64,000 bases of DNA. Source: Allosalinactinospora lopnorensis (GTDB lineage: Bacteria > Actinomycetota > Actinomycetes > Streptosporangiales > Streptosporangiaceae). A program made the position numbers and the translations under genes. Where the stretch lies: positions 18,188 to 82,187 of the forward strand of contig NZ_LAJC01000020.1 in the NCBI RefSeq assembly GCF_000981225.1, given 5' to 3'. Of the stretch, positions 55,080-64,000 are shown piece by piece. Every line of letters starts with the position of its first letter. Position 1 is the stretch's first letter. Below the pieces are notes generated by a model that saw only the letters and a list, made by a program, of their open reading frames with translations, was not told where the DNA came from and searched no databases.

Positions 55080-58000
55080 TGGTCGCCGAACATGAGCAGG
55101 CGTTCGAGACTGAGATCTGCGAGCATCTCGCCTCCCACGGGTGGCTTTACTCGCCCACCAGTGAGGGTTACGACAAGCAGCGAGCGTTGTTTCCCGCGGA
55201 CGTGTTTGCGTGGTTGCAGGAGACCCAGCCCGAGCAGTGGGCGAAGGTCGTCAAGCCCACGATGAGCGCGGCAGAGCAGGCCAAGGCGAAGGAACAGTTG
55301 CTCGATCGGCTGGTGAAGACGCTCGACCAGCCGCTCGACTCGGGCGGAGGCACCCTCAATGTTCTCCGCAAGGGTTTTAAGAAGACGCCCGCCCGGTTCT
55401 TGATGTGTGAGTTCAAGCCCGCGACCACCCTCAACCAGGGTGCCCTGAACCGGTATCAGGCGGTGCGGGTGCGAGTGATGCGGCAGGTCTACTACTCGAC
55501 CAAGCACACCGGCAGCATCGACCTGGTGCTGTTCATTAACGGGCTCCCGGTCGCGACGCTGGAGCTCAAGACCGAGAACACCCAGTCGATCGACGACGCC
55601 ATCGCCCAGTACCGCACCCAGCGGGACCCGAAGGGTGAGCCGCTGCTGGGGTTTGCGAACCGGTGTCTGGTGCACTTCGCGGTCTCCAACGACGAGGTCG
55701 CGCTGGCCACCAGGCTGGCCGGGAAGGACACCCACTTTCTGCCGTTCAATACCGGCAACGACGGTAAGGCCGGTAACCCGGTCAATCCGCACGGGGCTGC
55801 ATCATCCTACCTGTGGGAACAGATCCTGGACCGGGACGCGTGGCTGCACATCGTCGGCAAGCTGCTGCATGTCGAGACCAAGACCGAGGTCGATCCGATC
55901 ACCGGGGAAGCGCAGAAGAAGACCACTCTTTTGTTCCCGCGCTTCCACCAGTGGGAGCTGGTCACCCGTCTGCTCGACACCGTCAGACAAGAAGGCCCCG
56001 GGCACCGGTACCTGGCGATGCACTCGGCCGGCTCCGGCAAGACGAACTCGATTTCCTGGGCCGCGCACGGGCTGGCCACCTTGCACGATGAGGCCAACGA
56101 GAAGGTGTTCGACACCGTCCTCGTGGTCACCGACCGCACCGTGCTCGACGACCAGTTACAGAAGGCGATCAAGCAGATCGAAGGCGTTGAGGGCACCGTC
56201 GCGGTCATCAGCCCCGAAGAGGTCCGTAACGCCGGCACCGGCTCCAAGTCCAACCTTCTCGCCCAGCAGCTTCTGGCGGGCAAGCTCATCGTGATCGTGA
56301 CGGTGCAGACCTTCCCCTTCGCGCTGGAGGTGATCCGGAAGAACAAAGGGCTCGCGGGCAAGAAGTTCGCGATCCTCGCCGACGAGGCCCACTCCTCACA
56401 GGCCGGCCGCGCCAGTCGCAAACTCCGCGCGGTACTCACCACCGAAGAGCAGGCCGATCTGGCTGATGGTGGGGAGATCGACACCGAAGCGATCCTTGCC
56501 GCGGAGATGGCCGAGCGTGCGGAGTCGCCGAACCTGTCGTGGTTCGCCTTCACCGCGACCCCGAAGCCCAAGACACTCGAACTGTTCGGCCGCCCCGGCG
56601 CGGACGGCACACCGGCCCCCTTCCACGTGTACTCGATGCAGCAGGCCATCGAAGAGGGCTACATCCTCGATGTGCTGAAGAACTACACCACCTACGACAC
56701 CGCATTCCAGATCGCCGAGACCACCAAAGCCGCGATTCCCGACCAGTCGGACCTCTCGGGGACACAGCTGGTCGATGAGGCTGAGGCCACCAAGGGGCTG
56801 ATGCGCTGGGTGTCGCTGCACCCGACGAACATCGCCCAGAAGGTGCAGATCATCGTCGAGCACTACCGCGCCAACGTGCGACACCTGCTCGACGGGCACG
56901 CCAAGGCCATGGTGGTCACAGCCTCACGCGAGCACGCGGTCCGCTACAAGGAAGCCATCGACGCCTACATCACCAAGCGCGGCTACACCGACCTGGCGAC
57001 CCTCGTGGCGTTCTCCGGCTCCATCGAGGTCAACGGCGTCACCTTCGCGAACGTCGAGCCGCCCTACACCGAGACCAACCTCAACCCCGGCCTGCGCGGC
57101 CGGTCACTGCCGATCGCGTTCGCCGGCGACGAGTTCCAGATCATGCTGGTGGCCAACAAGTTCCAGACCGGGTTCGACGAACCGCTGCTGTGCGCCATGT
57201 ACGTCGACAAGCGCCTCTCCGGGGTCACCGCCGTACAGACCCTGTCGCGGCTCAACCGCACCTACCCGGCGGCCGGCAAGGACACCACCTACGTCCTGGA
57301 CTTCGTCAACAACCCAGACGAGATCCTGAAGTCGTTCCAAACCTACTACCGCGACGCCAGCCTCGCCGACACCACCGACCCCGACCTGGTCCACGACCTG
57401 CAGACCAAGCTCGACAGCGCCGGGATCTACACCGACGCCGAAGTCGACGCCTTTACCGCCGCCTACCTCGCGGACCAGCACGGTGCGATGACCGCGCCGC
57501 TGAAGTCCGCCGCCCAACGGTTCAACAACCGCTACATGACCGCGGTCACCGATGGGGACAAGACAGCCGTCGAGGAACTCGACATGTTCCGCAAGGACGT
57601 CGGTTCCTTCATCCGGCTCTATGACTTCCTGTCCCAGATCATCAACTACGAAGACACCGACCTGGAGAAACGCAGCCTCTTCCTGCGGCTGCTCGCCCGC
57701 CGGTTGACCGGCCGAGACGGTGCGGAGGCCATCGACTTCTCCGCCGTCGAACTCACCCATATCAAGCAGACCCGGGCAACCGAGCAGGCCCTCAACCTGG
57801 AGACAGGGCAAGCAGAACCGATGAAACCGGCCACCGCCCCCGGGTCGGGGGCGGCCCGGGATCCGCGGATGGTGCGCCTGCACGAGGTACTGGCGAAGGT
57901 CAACGAGCTGTTCGCCGGTGAGGACTTCACCCAGGCCGAGCAGCAGAGCTGGGTCGAAGGCATCGTCACCGTCCTGATGGACGATCAGACCGTCGTCACC

Positions 58001-58195
58001 CAGGCAAACGCCAACTCCAAGAAGCAGTTCGTCGAATCACCAGACCTCACCGACGCCGTCACCGAAGCGGTACTGGGAAACCAGACCAGCCACACCAAGA
58101 TGGCCGACCACTTCCTCACCGACGACCATGTCAAGGCAGCGATGGTAAAGCTGCTCGGCGAACTGGTACACGAAAACCTACACGCCAACGGATGA
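55079..58195 (+). CDS. hsdR: Type I restriction endonuclease subunit
   Basis: 1038 aa motor-nuclease. The N-terminal PD-(D/E)XK nuclease has LVLFINGLPVATLELKTE (ELK at ~162-164). Helicase motif I is HSAGSGKTNS (~319), motif II is ADEAH (~434) and motif III is FTATPKPK. A C-terminal helical assembly domain follows. It cleaves DNA lacking the HsdM mark after translocation. TAATG: its ATG overlaps the hsdS stop by one base. M-S-R order, tightly packed. Confidence 0.95.
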   Translation: MVAEHEQAFETEICEHLASHGWLYSPTSEGYDKQRALFPADVFAWLQETQPEQWAKVVKPTMSAAEQAKAKEQLLDRLVKTLDQPLDSGGGTLNVLRKGFKKTPARFLMCEFKPATTLNQGALNRYQAVRVRVMRQVYYSTKHTGSIDLVLFINGLPVATLELKTENTQSIDDAIAQYRTQRDPKGEPLLGFANRCLVHFAVSNDEVALATRLAGKDTHFLPFNTGNDGKAGNPVNPHGAASSYLWEQILDRDAWLHIVGKLLHVETKTEVDPITGEAQKKTTLLFPRFHQWELVTRLLDTVRQEGPGHRYLAMHSAGSGKTNSISWAAHGLATLHDEANEKVFDTVLVVTDRTVLDDQLQKAIKQIEGVEGTVAVISPEEVRNAGTGSKSNLLAQQLLAGKLIVIVTVQTFPFALEVIRKNKGLAGKKFAILADEAHSSQAGRASRKLRAVLTTEEQADLADGGEIDTEAILAAEMAERAESPNLSWFAFTATPKPKTLELFGRPGADGTPAPFHVYSMQQAIEEGYILDVLKNYTTYDTAFQIAETTKAAIPDQSDLSGTQLVDEAEATKGLMRWVSLHPTNIAQKVQIIVEHYRANVRHLLDGHAKAMVVTASREHAVRYKEAIDAYITKRGYTDLATLVAFSGSIEVNGVTFANVEPPYTETNLNPGLRGRSLPIAFAGDEFQIMLVANKFQTGFDEPLLCAMYVDKRLSGVTAVQTLSRLNRTYPAAGKDTTYVLDFVNNPDEILKSFQTYYRDASLADTTDPDLVHDLQTKLDSAGIYTDAEVDAFTAAYLADQHGAMTAPLKSAAQRFNNRYMTAVTDGDKTAVEELDMFRKDVGSFIRLYDFLSQIINYEDTDLEKRSLFLRLLARRLTGRDGAEAIDFSAVELTHIKQTRATEQALNLETGQAEPMKPATAPGSGAARDPRMVRLHEVLAKVNELFAGEDFTQAEQQSWVEGIVTVLMDDQTVVTQANANSKKQFVESPDLTDAVTEAVLGNQTSHTKMADHFLTDDHVKAAMVKLLGELVHENLHANG

Positions 58196-58395
58196 ACTCA
58201 CCGAGCTTCTCCAAGCGAACGCTGAGGTGGCTGTTCGGCGAAAAACTCGCAGGCAACTGGGTGGGCGCGGGCCTCGTTGACAGCCACGGCGTTCCATTCG
58301 GTCCCGAAACAGCAACAGAGGGGAAGACTGGTGAGCGACGCTCACTGATGGAGCGAAAACGGATCCTCCTCGACGTAAGTGTCATCTGCGCGTGA
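58192..58395 (+). CDS. Possible small hypothetical protein after hsdR (67 aa)
   Basis: The ATG overlaps the hsdR stop as ATGA, which favours translation. The sequence (MNSPSFSKRTLRWLFGEKLA...) shows no recognised family, helix or motif. It may be the remnant of a longer gene. Confidence 0.35.
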   Translation: MNSPSFSKRTLRWLFGEKLAGNWVGAGLVDSHGVPFGPETATEGKTGERRSLMERKRILLDVSVICA

Positions 58396-58495
58396 GCCAT
58401 ACCGAGCCCGCCGTGGCTAATCGGGCATGTTGCTCTATTGCGAAACGCCTGCGAATCCGCATTTCGATAGCACACGATCGACGTAGAGCATCGGA

Positions 58496-60028
58496 ATGAG
58501 CACGGAGGCAGTGATGGGTTGGGCGGGCAAGTTGGGTCCTGACGCACAATCAGTAAACCAGCGTCTCCCCCTCACTCCCAGGGGCAGCGGTGCGGCCAGC
58601 ATCGACTATCGAGGACAGCGTCCGTTGGAGCATGTCGGGGCAGGGTGGGCCGAGTTCGGAATCGCCTCGGGCGCACCGCTAATCTCAGGACTCGATCTCG
58701 AACGCGTGCGCGCCGTCATGGCGGGACGCTCCCCGCTAAGCGGTGCGGTACTGGTGATGCCCAAACAAGCCGCCGACCCCCGCTCGACTCTGGCCGCTGG
58801 TCCGTTGCTCGAGGTGCTGGCCGAGGTCGCTGAGGGCCGAGGCACCCATCTATACGAGCTGTTCGAAGACACTTGGTCCCGTCGACGCCATGAGCGGCTG
58901 GTGGGCGGATTCAGCCGTGACGGTAGCCATCGGGCTCCCATCACGGACCTGGAGCGCCTGGTCCGGGAGGTGGGATTGTGCCTCGACGACGTCTACGACG
59001 AATCTGAACTCGCTATAGCGCGTGCCCATGAACGCTGCCGGGTACGTGTCGGCAACCGCGGTTACGTATTGGACCTGACCTCGCCCAAATCGGTTTCCCT
59101 GCTGTATGCCCTGGGTCTGCTGTGTGAGTCCCCCCACGTGGCGCGGGCAGTGGAGGAGGAATTTCTGGCGGCTGGACGTGCGGCTGCCGAAGCCATGCAA
59201 AGCTGGTGCGTCTACGGGTTGGCTGGCCACCACGGAGCGGGACGATGCGCCACCCGAGTATCCACCAGCGGGATGCTGGCCACGATGGCGCTGTATCGCA
59301 CCGCTCACCCGGTACCCGGAGCCACCGCTGGCGACCCTCATCTGCGCATTCATCTGATGGTGGCCAATATGGCTCGCTGCGCCGACGGGAAGTGGCGTAC
59401 CGTCGCCGCCGGCGGAAAGGACATCTACAATCACGTCACCGCCCTGAGCGAGCTCTTCAAAGCTTGCGTGCGCTCACGGCTGACAGCTCGCCTCGGCGTT
59501 GCGTGGGAGCCCGGGCTCCACACCCCTGACTGGGAGATCGTGGGGGTCGGTCAACAGGTGCGCGACATCTTCTCCCAGCGCAGTCGACAGATCGCTGCTG
59601 TAGCCCCACGTGGGGCAGGCGTGCGGGAGCGCACCCGGATCGGCTATAGCACCGCCCGGCCGGCATTGCCCAATCCCTTCCGTGAAGGCCACGCTTGGGC
59701 TCAGTTGGCCACCCATCACGGCATTGATCCGGAAGCTGTGGTCGCCTCAGTGGTGGGCCGACATTCCGAGGGCGACGGCGACACCCCGGCGCGGCTGGCC
59801 GACCAGTTGTGGGATCCGCGTCGCGGCCCCGTCGCCGACCGCGCTCACGTCACCCGCGCTCAGGTCCTGACGTCGGCCGCCGCTCTACTGCGAGAAGGCG
59901 TGCGAGGCCGGAAGGAGCTGGAGTGCCTTGTTGGCGCTGCTTTGGACGACGACCGGATCGTGAAGCTTCCTGCTGTCGGAGCGGCACACCTGAGCAACAG
60001 CGGTCGCTTCGCCCTCCATCGGCCGTAG
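58496..60028 (+). CDS. MobF/TrwC-type conjugative relaxase, truncated to the N-terminal domain
   Basis: 510 aa. The relaxase core is present: a region around Tyr42 (AASIDYRGQRPLEHVGAGWA), FDLTSPKSVSLL-like YVLDLTSPKSVSLLYALGLL, and the metal-His region HLRIHLMVANM (~280), where the usual HxDxxHxH pattern is only partly kept. Full MobF proteins are 900-1900 aa with a helicase half; here the protein stops after ~510 aa (LSNSGRFALHRP). It supports a conjugative or mobilisable origin of the island. Activity is doubtful. Confidence 0.8.
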   Translation: MSTEAVMGWAGKLGPDAQSVNQRLPLTPRGSGAASIDYRGQRPLEHVGAGWAEFGIASGAPLISGLDLERVRAVMAGRSPLSGAVLVMPKQAADPRSTLAAGPLLEVLAEVAEGRGTHLYELFEDTWSRRRHERLVGGFSRDGSHRAPITDLERLVREVGLCLDDVYDESELAIARAHERCRVRVGNRGYVLDLTSPKSVSLLYALGLLCESPHVARAVEEEFLAAGRAAAEAMQSWCVYGLAGHHGAGRCATRVSTSGMLATMALYRTAHPVPGATAGDPHLRIHLMVANMARCADGKWRTVAAGGKDIYNHVTALSELFKACVRSRLTARLGVAWEPGLHTPDWEIVGVGQQVRDIFSQRSRQIAAVAPRGAGVRERTRIGYSTARPALPNPFREGHAWAQLATHHGIDPEAVVASVVGRHSEGDGDTPARLADQLWDPRRGPVADRAHVTRAQVLTSAAALLREGVRGRKELECLVGAALDDDRIVKLPAVGAAHLSNSGRFALHRP

Positions 60029-60411
60029 TGCCATAGCCCGCTCTGTGGTGTGTCGCTGGCCGCGCTGTCCGGCGATCAGTAGTTGCGGCCTTGCTCGCCG
60101 GTCATGTGGATCTTCGTGGTTCATCTGCCGCGCGAGCGCCTCAGCGCTCCTTGCGGTCAAAGCGTGCCGCTTGCGTGCTGTGGCTGGTGGGTCTGGAGTA
60201 ACGGTGGGAGTTGGCGCCGGGGGGCCGGCGGTGGCCGTCCGGTTCGACATGGTGCGGTGGCGGTCTCTGTGTCGGCTCCTGTCCTTGGGCTGGCGATGCC
60301 GCGCCCAGCGAGCAGGGTCTGGCCGGGTGCGGTGTTGCCCGCCATGGGTGCATCCGGTGAGTGACCTGCGGGATTGGTGGGGGAGTGGATTCTGGGCCAG
60401 GATGGGGCGCC
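60029..60411. other. 383-bp intergenic region after the relaxase
   Basis: No gene with a ribosome site or recognisable protein. An oriT could be expected near a relaxase, but no clear inverted repeat was identified by eye. Confidence 0.35.
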
Positions 60412-62588
60412 GTGAGCGCAATCGACAACACCTCCCATAGGGAGGTTTCGGGAACGCTGATTCAGATCGGCACGCTCAATGGGTCTGTGGATCTGGGGCA
60501 GCAGCAGCGTCGAGGAGTCCGCCTGCTGCCTGCGGTCACCTCGGTGTTTCAGAACCGCGCAGAGGAGTTCGCCGAACTGGACGGTTGGGCCGAGGAAGCC
60601 CGGGCGGGCGGGGGCGTCTGTGGAACATCACGGGTGTGTCCGGGATCGGCAAGACCACGCTCGTTCTCACCTGGATCAATGAGAACCGGCACCGGTTCGG
60701 CCATGCGCAGATCGCGATGGAGTGTGGCGGCGGTTCCGGCGGCGGCCGCGGTCGCGGCATCGAGGAGGTATGCGACCGCTACTTCGCGCTGACCGGATTC
60801 GTGACCGAGGGGCATGCGCTGGAGACGACCGCCGCGAAGATCGAGCTGTTCCGTTCCCTGGTCGAGGAGCGTCCTGCCGTGGTTCTGTTGGACGATGTGC
60901 AGTCGGCCGCCCAGGTCCGGCCCTTCTTGTCGAATCTTCCCGGCTTGCTGGTCATCGCCACGAGCCGGGTCCCGCTGCCCGGACTGGCCGAGGAACGGCC
61001 GCGCAGGCTGCTCCTGTGCCCGATGGTGGAAGACGCGCTGGCGGATCTGCTTGTGGAGATTCTGGGTGCGGACCGTACCGCGGCGGAACCCCGCGCTTTC
61101 GGTGAACTCGTTCGGATGTGCGCAGGGCTTCCCTTGGTCGCGAGCCACGCGGCCGGTCTGCTCCATGACCGGCCGGACTTGCGGATCGGTGAACTCGTGT
61201 CCCGGATGGCCGAACACGGCCGCTTGGTCGCGCTTGAAGACGGGAACGAAGACGCCATGGTGCGTCCGTCCTCGGTGTTCGACGTGTCCTATGCCGAGCT
61301 CAGTTCGCGGGCCGCCGAGGTCTACCGCGCCATCGGGCTGCACCCGACCCGCGACTTCGAGCCTGGGCTGGTCCCGGCGTTGTTTCCCGAAGCCGCCGCG
61401 CACTGTGAAGCGGCGCTGCGCGAGCTGCTGCGCCGTGGCCTGGTCAAGGAGGACCGGCGCGGCCGCTGCGTGATGGAGGATCTCACCTACGAGCACGCCG
61501 CGATGCTGGCCCAGCGGGTCACTGGCCCCGGTGAACGCGCGCGGATCCGCGAGCGGATCGCCGATTACTATCTCTACGGCGCCATCGCGGCTGACGCTCA
61601 CTTGTCCCAGCGGTGGCGGCTCAGCCGGCTTTACGGCGAGCGAGCCCCGGTCGCGCTCCCGGACTTCGCCGCGGCGCTGCGTCGCGACTCCGGACGTGAG
61701 CGGCGTCCCGGTGAGCCTCCAACGCCGACGGAGTGGGTCAGCGACAATCTGGACGCGATCATGGCCTGCATGGAGCGTTCCGAGCGGATATGGGACGGAA
61801 GCCGCCCCGCTGCGGGGTATCGGTGGCAGATGGCCGAGGCCACGAACGCCTTTTTCACCGCCAACGGGCGTAGCGACGAGCGCGCCACCGCCCTGGCCTG
61901 GGCCGAGCAGGACGCGGTGGCCTGCGAGGATGCCGACGCCCAGGCGCGCGTCCAGGCGCAATGGGGCGAGATGCTGCTCGGCCAGGGCCGCCTGGACGAG
62001 GCCGAGGAGCGGTTCCGGCGATCCCTCGAGGCGGCCGAAGCCGGCAGCGAGCCCAGGGGGGTGGGCGCCGCGCTGGAGTGGCTGGGCATCACCGAGCGCC
62101 GGCGTGGACGGGCCCGGCAGGCCCTTGACTACTTCGACAGGTCGCGGCCGTTCCTCGATCCCGAGCGCCCGCGAAGCCACGCCCTGCACCACATGCACCG
62201 GGCCGACGCCCACGTCGTTCTGGGTGCCCGCGCAGAGGCGCTGGAGTGCTTCGCCGCGGCCATGGAGGGCTTCCGCGACCACGCCGGGCAGGGGCAGCGC
62301 GACCACGCCAACGAGGGAAAGGTGCTGTTGGGCCAGGGCGAACTGCTGGCGGGCGACCGTCCGCACCAGGCGCGGGCGCTGTTCGAAGAGGCCCGGGCCC
62401 GTTTCCGAGCGGCGAAGCGGCCCTACCAGGAGGCAAAAGCCCTCGAAGCCCTCGGAGACCTCAGGGGGCTGGGAGGCGGCGAAGAGACGTCCGCCCGGTA
62501 CTGGAGGGCGGCGCACGACCTTTACACGCAGATCGGCAACACCGGGGCGGCCGACCGTGTGCGCGCCAAGCTCGGCCGCGGCGGCTGA
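60412..62588 (+). CDS. STAND (NB-ARC-like) NTPase with TPR-like C-terminus, split by a one-base frameshift
   Basis: About 725 aa after restoring one base. N-terminal ~60 aa (SGTLIQIGTLNGSVDLG) resemble short leader regions of actinobacterial NB-ARC proteins. Walker A GVSGIGKTTL (~76) and Walker B VVLLDDVQSA (~160) are followed by a winged-helix part and a C-terminal region (~460-720) with TPR-like repeats (LLGQGRLDEAEERFRRSLEA, RRGRARQALDYFDRSRPFLD). The frame breaks in the G5 run at 60610-60614: EEARAGGG continues as RLWNITGVSGIGK. STAND proteins are signal-gated switches, used in regulation (AfsR-like) or phage defence. The island context favours defence, unproven. The GTG start follows GGATGGGG. 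Confidence 0.78.
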
Positions 62589-62599
62589 GACGGTCGGTG

Positions 62600-63886
62600 T
62601 CAGCAGACGGTGACCCGGAATAGGGCCAGGACCGTGCGCTCCGATGAGACACGCACCTTCAGAGGACTCAACGCCCCGAGGTCACCCAGTGCGTGCGCAC
62701 CGGTGAGGACCCGTTCGGCGAGCACGGCGAACACCAGTTCGGCGTCGCTGGGGTGGGTGATCGAGTCGAGAACGATCGAGGCCACCCGGCCGTCGCGAGT
62801 GCGCACCCGGGCGCTGCCCGTGTCGTGGACGACCGTGAGCTGGACGCCGTAGCGGTGCTCGAAGACGGCGGTTGACCAGGTTTCCTCGTCAGAGGGCAGC
62901 GCCGCGACGCAGACGCCGATGATGTCGGCCAGCCCGGACAGCCGGTGGTCGAGTTCCTCGTCGGAGACGATCAGGACCGCGTTGTGGGAAGGCTCGGTCA
63001 TCGGGGCATCGGCGACCGTTGCCGGCACCCGGTGAACGGCCAGCTCGCCGGGATTCCCGCCGTTGACCGGCCGGACGTGCGTCCACAGCGAGGACGGTGA
63101 CGCTTCGTCGATCTCCGGGGCGGGGACCGCGAGCAGAGGGGGCTCGGTTTCGGGCGCAGGGGCGCCGATGAGCCGGTAGGCAGCGTCCCGGATCAGGCGC
63201 AGAGAGCGGCCCGGAGCGGAGCTGACCCAGGTGCGGGCGATGCTGTGCGTGCGTTCACGGAGCTCTTCGGCCCGCCGCAACTGCGGTCTGATCGCGGCGA
63301 ACGGATCGAGGGCCGGCGCGACGTCGAAAAGCCGGCCCAGGCCGGACCGGGGATCGATCGCGAAGCGGCCGCTCTTTTCCAGCAGGACCGGACGCCCCAC
63401 AGCGGCGGCGTACATGCTGACGGATCCGTGGTCGGAAAGGACCCAGTCGGAGGCGATGACCGCCGCCCGCCATCCCTCGTGCGGATGGATGAGGATCAGC
63501 CCGGCGCGAAGCGCGTCAAAGAGCCAGGACTCGATCTGCAGCCTGCTGTGGGAAGCCCAGACATTGGGGTGCAGGATCAGGGCGATCCGGAATTCGTCGT
63601 AGGGGAGTTGGGCCAGTAGGCGAGGGAGGAGCATGGGATCAAGCCCGAAGAGCGAATCTTCCCGCCACGTCGAGTTGACGGTGATGAGGCGCTGGTCGGG
63701 GCGCAGGTGGAAGGCGCGGCGGTAGTTGAGTCTGCGGGGAAGGCTGGCAAGAAGACGGTCATAGCAGGGATCGCCCGCGATGAACGCACGCGGAAGGGCG
63801 TCGCGGCAGCCTTCGGCAAGCCGGTCGAACTGCTCGGAATGAGAGAGCGCGATAACGGCCGGAACCACGCGTCCGTCGTGCTTCAA
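62600..63886 (-). CDS. Glycosyltransferase-like (CDP-glycerophosphotransferase-type GT-B) hypothetical protein, N-terminus unresolved
   Basis: At least 428 aa. Two segments look like a GT-B fold: QRLITVNSTWREDSLFGLDP (~63) and ASDWVLSDHGSVSMYAAAVG followed by RPVLLEK (~145), close to the TDYSSV-type acceptor loop of TagF/CDP-glycerol transferases. The last ~150 aa are an unrelated beta-rich domain. The only start near 63886 is a TTG without a ribosome site. The frame stays open upstream through the tandem repeat to the end of the window, so the true N-terminus is missing or lies beyond the repeat. Confidence 0.55.
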   Translation of the reverse strand: MKHDGRVVPAVIALSHSEQFDRLAEGCRDALPRAFIAGDPCYDRLLASLPRRLNYRRAFHLRPDQRLITVNSTWREDSLFGLDPMLLPRLLAQLPYDEFRIALILHPNVWASHSRLQIESWLFDALRAGLILIHPHEGWRAAVIASDWVLSDHGSVSMYAAAVGRPVLLEKSGRFAIDPRSGLGRLFDVAPALDPFAAIRPQLRRAEELRERTHSIARTWVSSAPGRSLRLIRDAAYRLIGAPAPETEPPLLAVPAPEIDEASPSSLWTHVRPVNGGNPGELAVHRVPATVADAPMTEPSHNAVLIVSDEELDHRLSGLADIIGVCVAALPSDEETWSTAVFEHRYGVQLTVVHDTGSARVRTRDGRVASIVLDSITHPSDAELVFAVLAERVLTGAHALGDLGALSPLKVRVSSERTVLALFRVTVC

Positions 63887-63910
63887 AGTGCTCTCGGACA
63901 GCCCGAAGGC

Positions 63911-63982
63911 CGGTTCCCCGGTTCCCCGGTTCCCCGGTTCCCCGGTTCCCCGGTTCCCCGGTTCCCCGGTTCCCCGGTTCCC
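63911..63982. repeat. Tandem 8-bp repeat (CGGTTCCC) x9 at the window end
   Basis: Nine perfect units from 63911 to 63982, then a degenerate unit lacking one G and the end of the window. In the minus-strand frame of the adjacent gene it would encode repeated GNRGTGEP. A true minisatellite or an assembly artefact at a contig edge are both possible. Confidence 0.85.
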
Positions 63983-64000
63983 CGTTCCCCGGTCCCGTCC

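Noticed and set aside
63911..63994. CRISPR array
   Set aside because: Units are 8 bp and contiguous with no spacers, and no cas genes are present.

Overview
The window is GC-rich actinobacterial DNA. Evidence includes the dominance of C/G at third codon positions, GTG/TTG starts with strong GGAGG-type ribosome sites, an ANTAR-domain regulator, a snapalysin-type protease and a Fur-KatA pair. The gene set would fit Nocardiopsaceae or a related family, but genus cannot be fixed from sequence alone. No complete RNA gene was found.

Region 1 (1-11.5 kb) is a propane-type soluble diiron monooxygenase locus. On the minus strand lie prmA-prmB-prmC-prmD, an amidohydrolase, a DUF59/MIP18-like protein, a zinc alcohol dehydrogenase and the start of a dedicated GroEL. 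Divergent from it are a GAF/AAA/Fis regulator, an enoyl-CoA-hydratase-like protein, a 44-aa protein and an ABM-type monooxygenase. Two copies of GTCTCA-N3-TGAGAC, one in the divergent promoter and one over the regulator stop codon, are the likely operators. The expected chemistry is propane to 2-propanol (Prm) to acetone (Adh).

Region 2 (11.5-21.5 kb) holds ordinary accessory genes: GAF-ANTAR, snapalysin, katA-fur, CorA and an MFS exporter with its TetR, plus a scar near 17.54 kb where two divergent genes lost their 5' ends. Region 3 (21.8-28.6 kb) is a catabolic operon: a tripartite tricarboxylate-type transporter (tctC-B-A), an aldo/keto reductase, a GntR regulator, an Ldh2-family dehydrogenase and an HpcH/HpaI aldolase. 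Region 4 (28.7-30.7 kb) has a diacylglycerol-kinase-like gene and then a gene graveyard (histidine kinase tail, internally deleted response regulator, broken sigma factor). Region 5 (30.7-33.9 kb) is a polymorphic-toxin cassette whose toxin joins a prepilin-like N-terminus, a HINT domain and an RNase A-like C-terminus, followed by a CdiI-like immunity gene. Region 6 (34-45.4 kb) has an amidase, a U32-like protein, propionyl-CoA synthetase, a VOC protein, an orphan barstar, a TetR-MFS-SDR unit and a quinone oxidoreductase/HxlR pair.

Region 7 (45.6 kb to the end) appears to be an integrated genomic island. It opens with a 42-bp 3' half of a tRNA-Lys(TTT) gene, which has the form of an attachment-site scar, and its orientation puts the island to the right. 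It carries a HEPN protein, a single-chain restriction-modification enzyme bracketed by IS3 remnants, a complete type I system (hsdM-hsdS-hsdR), a truncated MobF relaxase and a STAND NTPase with a TPR-like tail. The last 100 bases are an 8-bp tandem repeat.

Five otherwise intact genes (prmA, its regulator, an MFS exporter, the Ldh2 dehydrogenase and the STAND NTPase) are each split by the apparent loss of one base in a G or C run. The identical sign and context suggest systematic sequencing under-calls rather than real pseudogenes.
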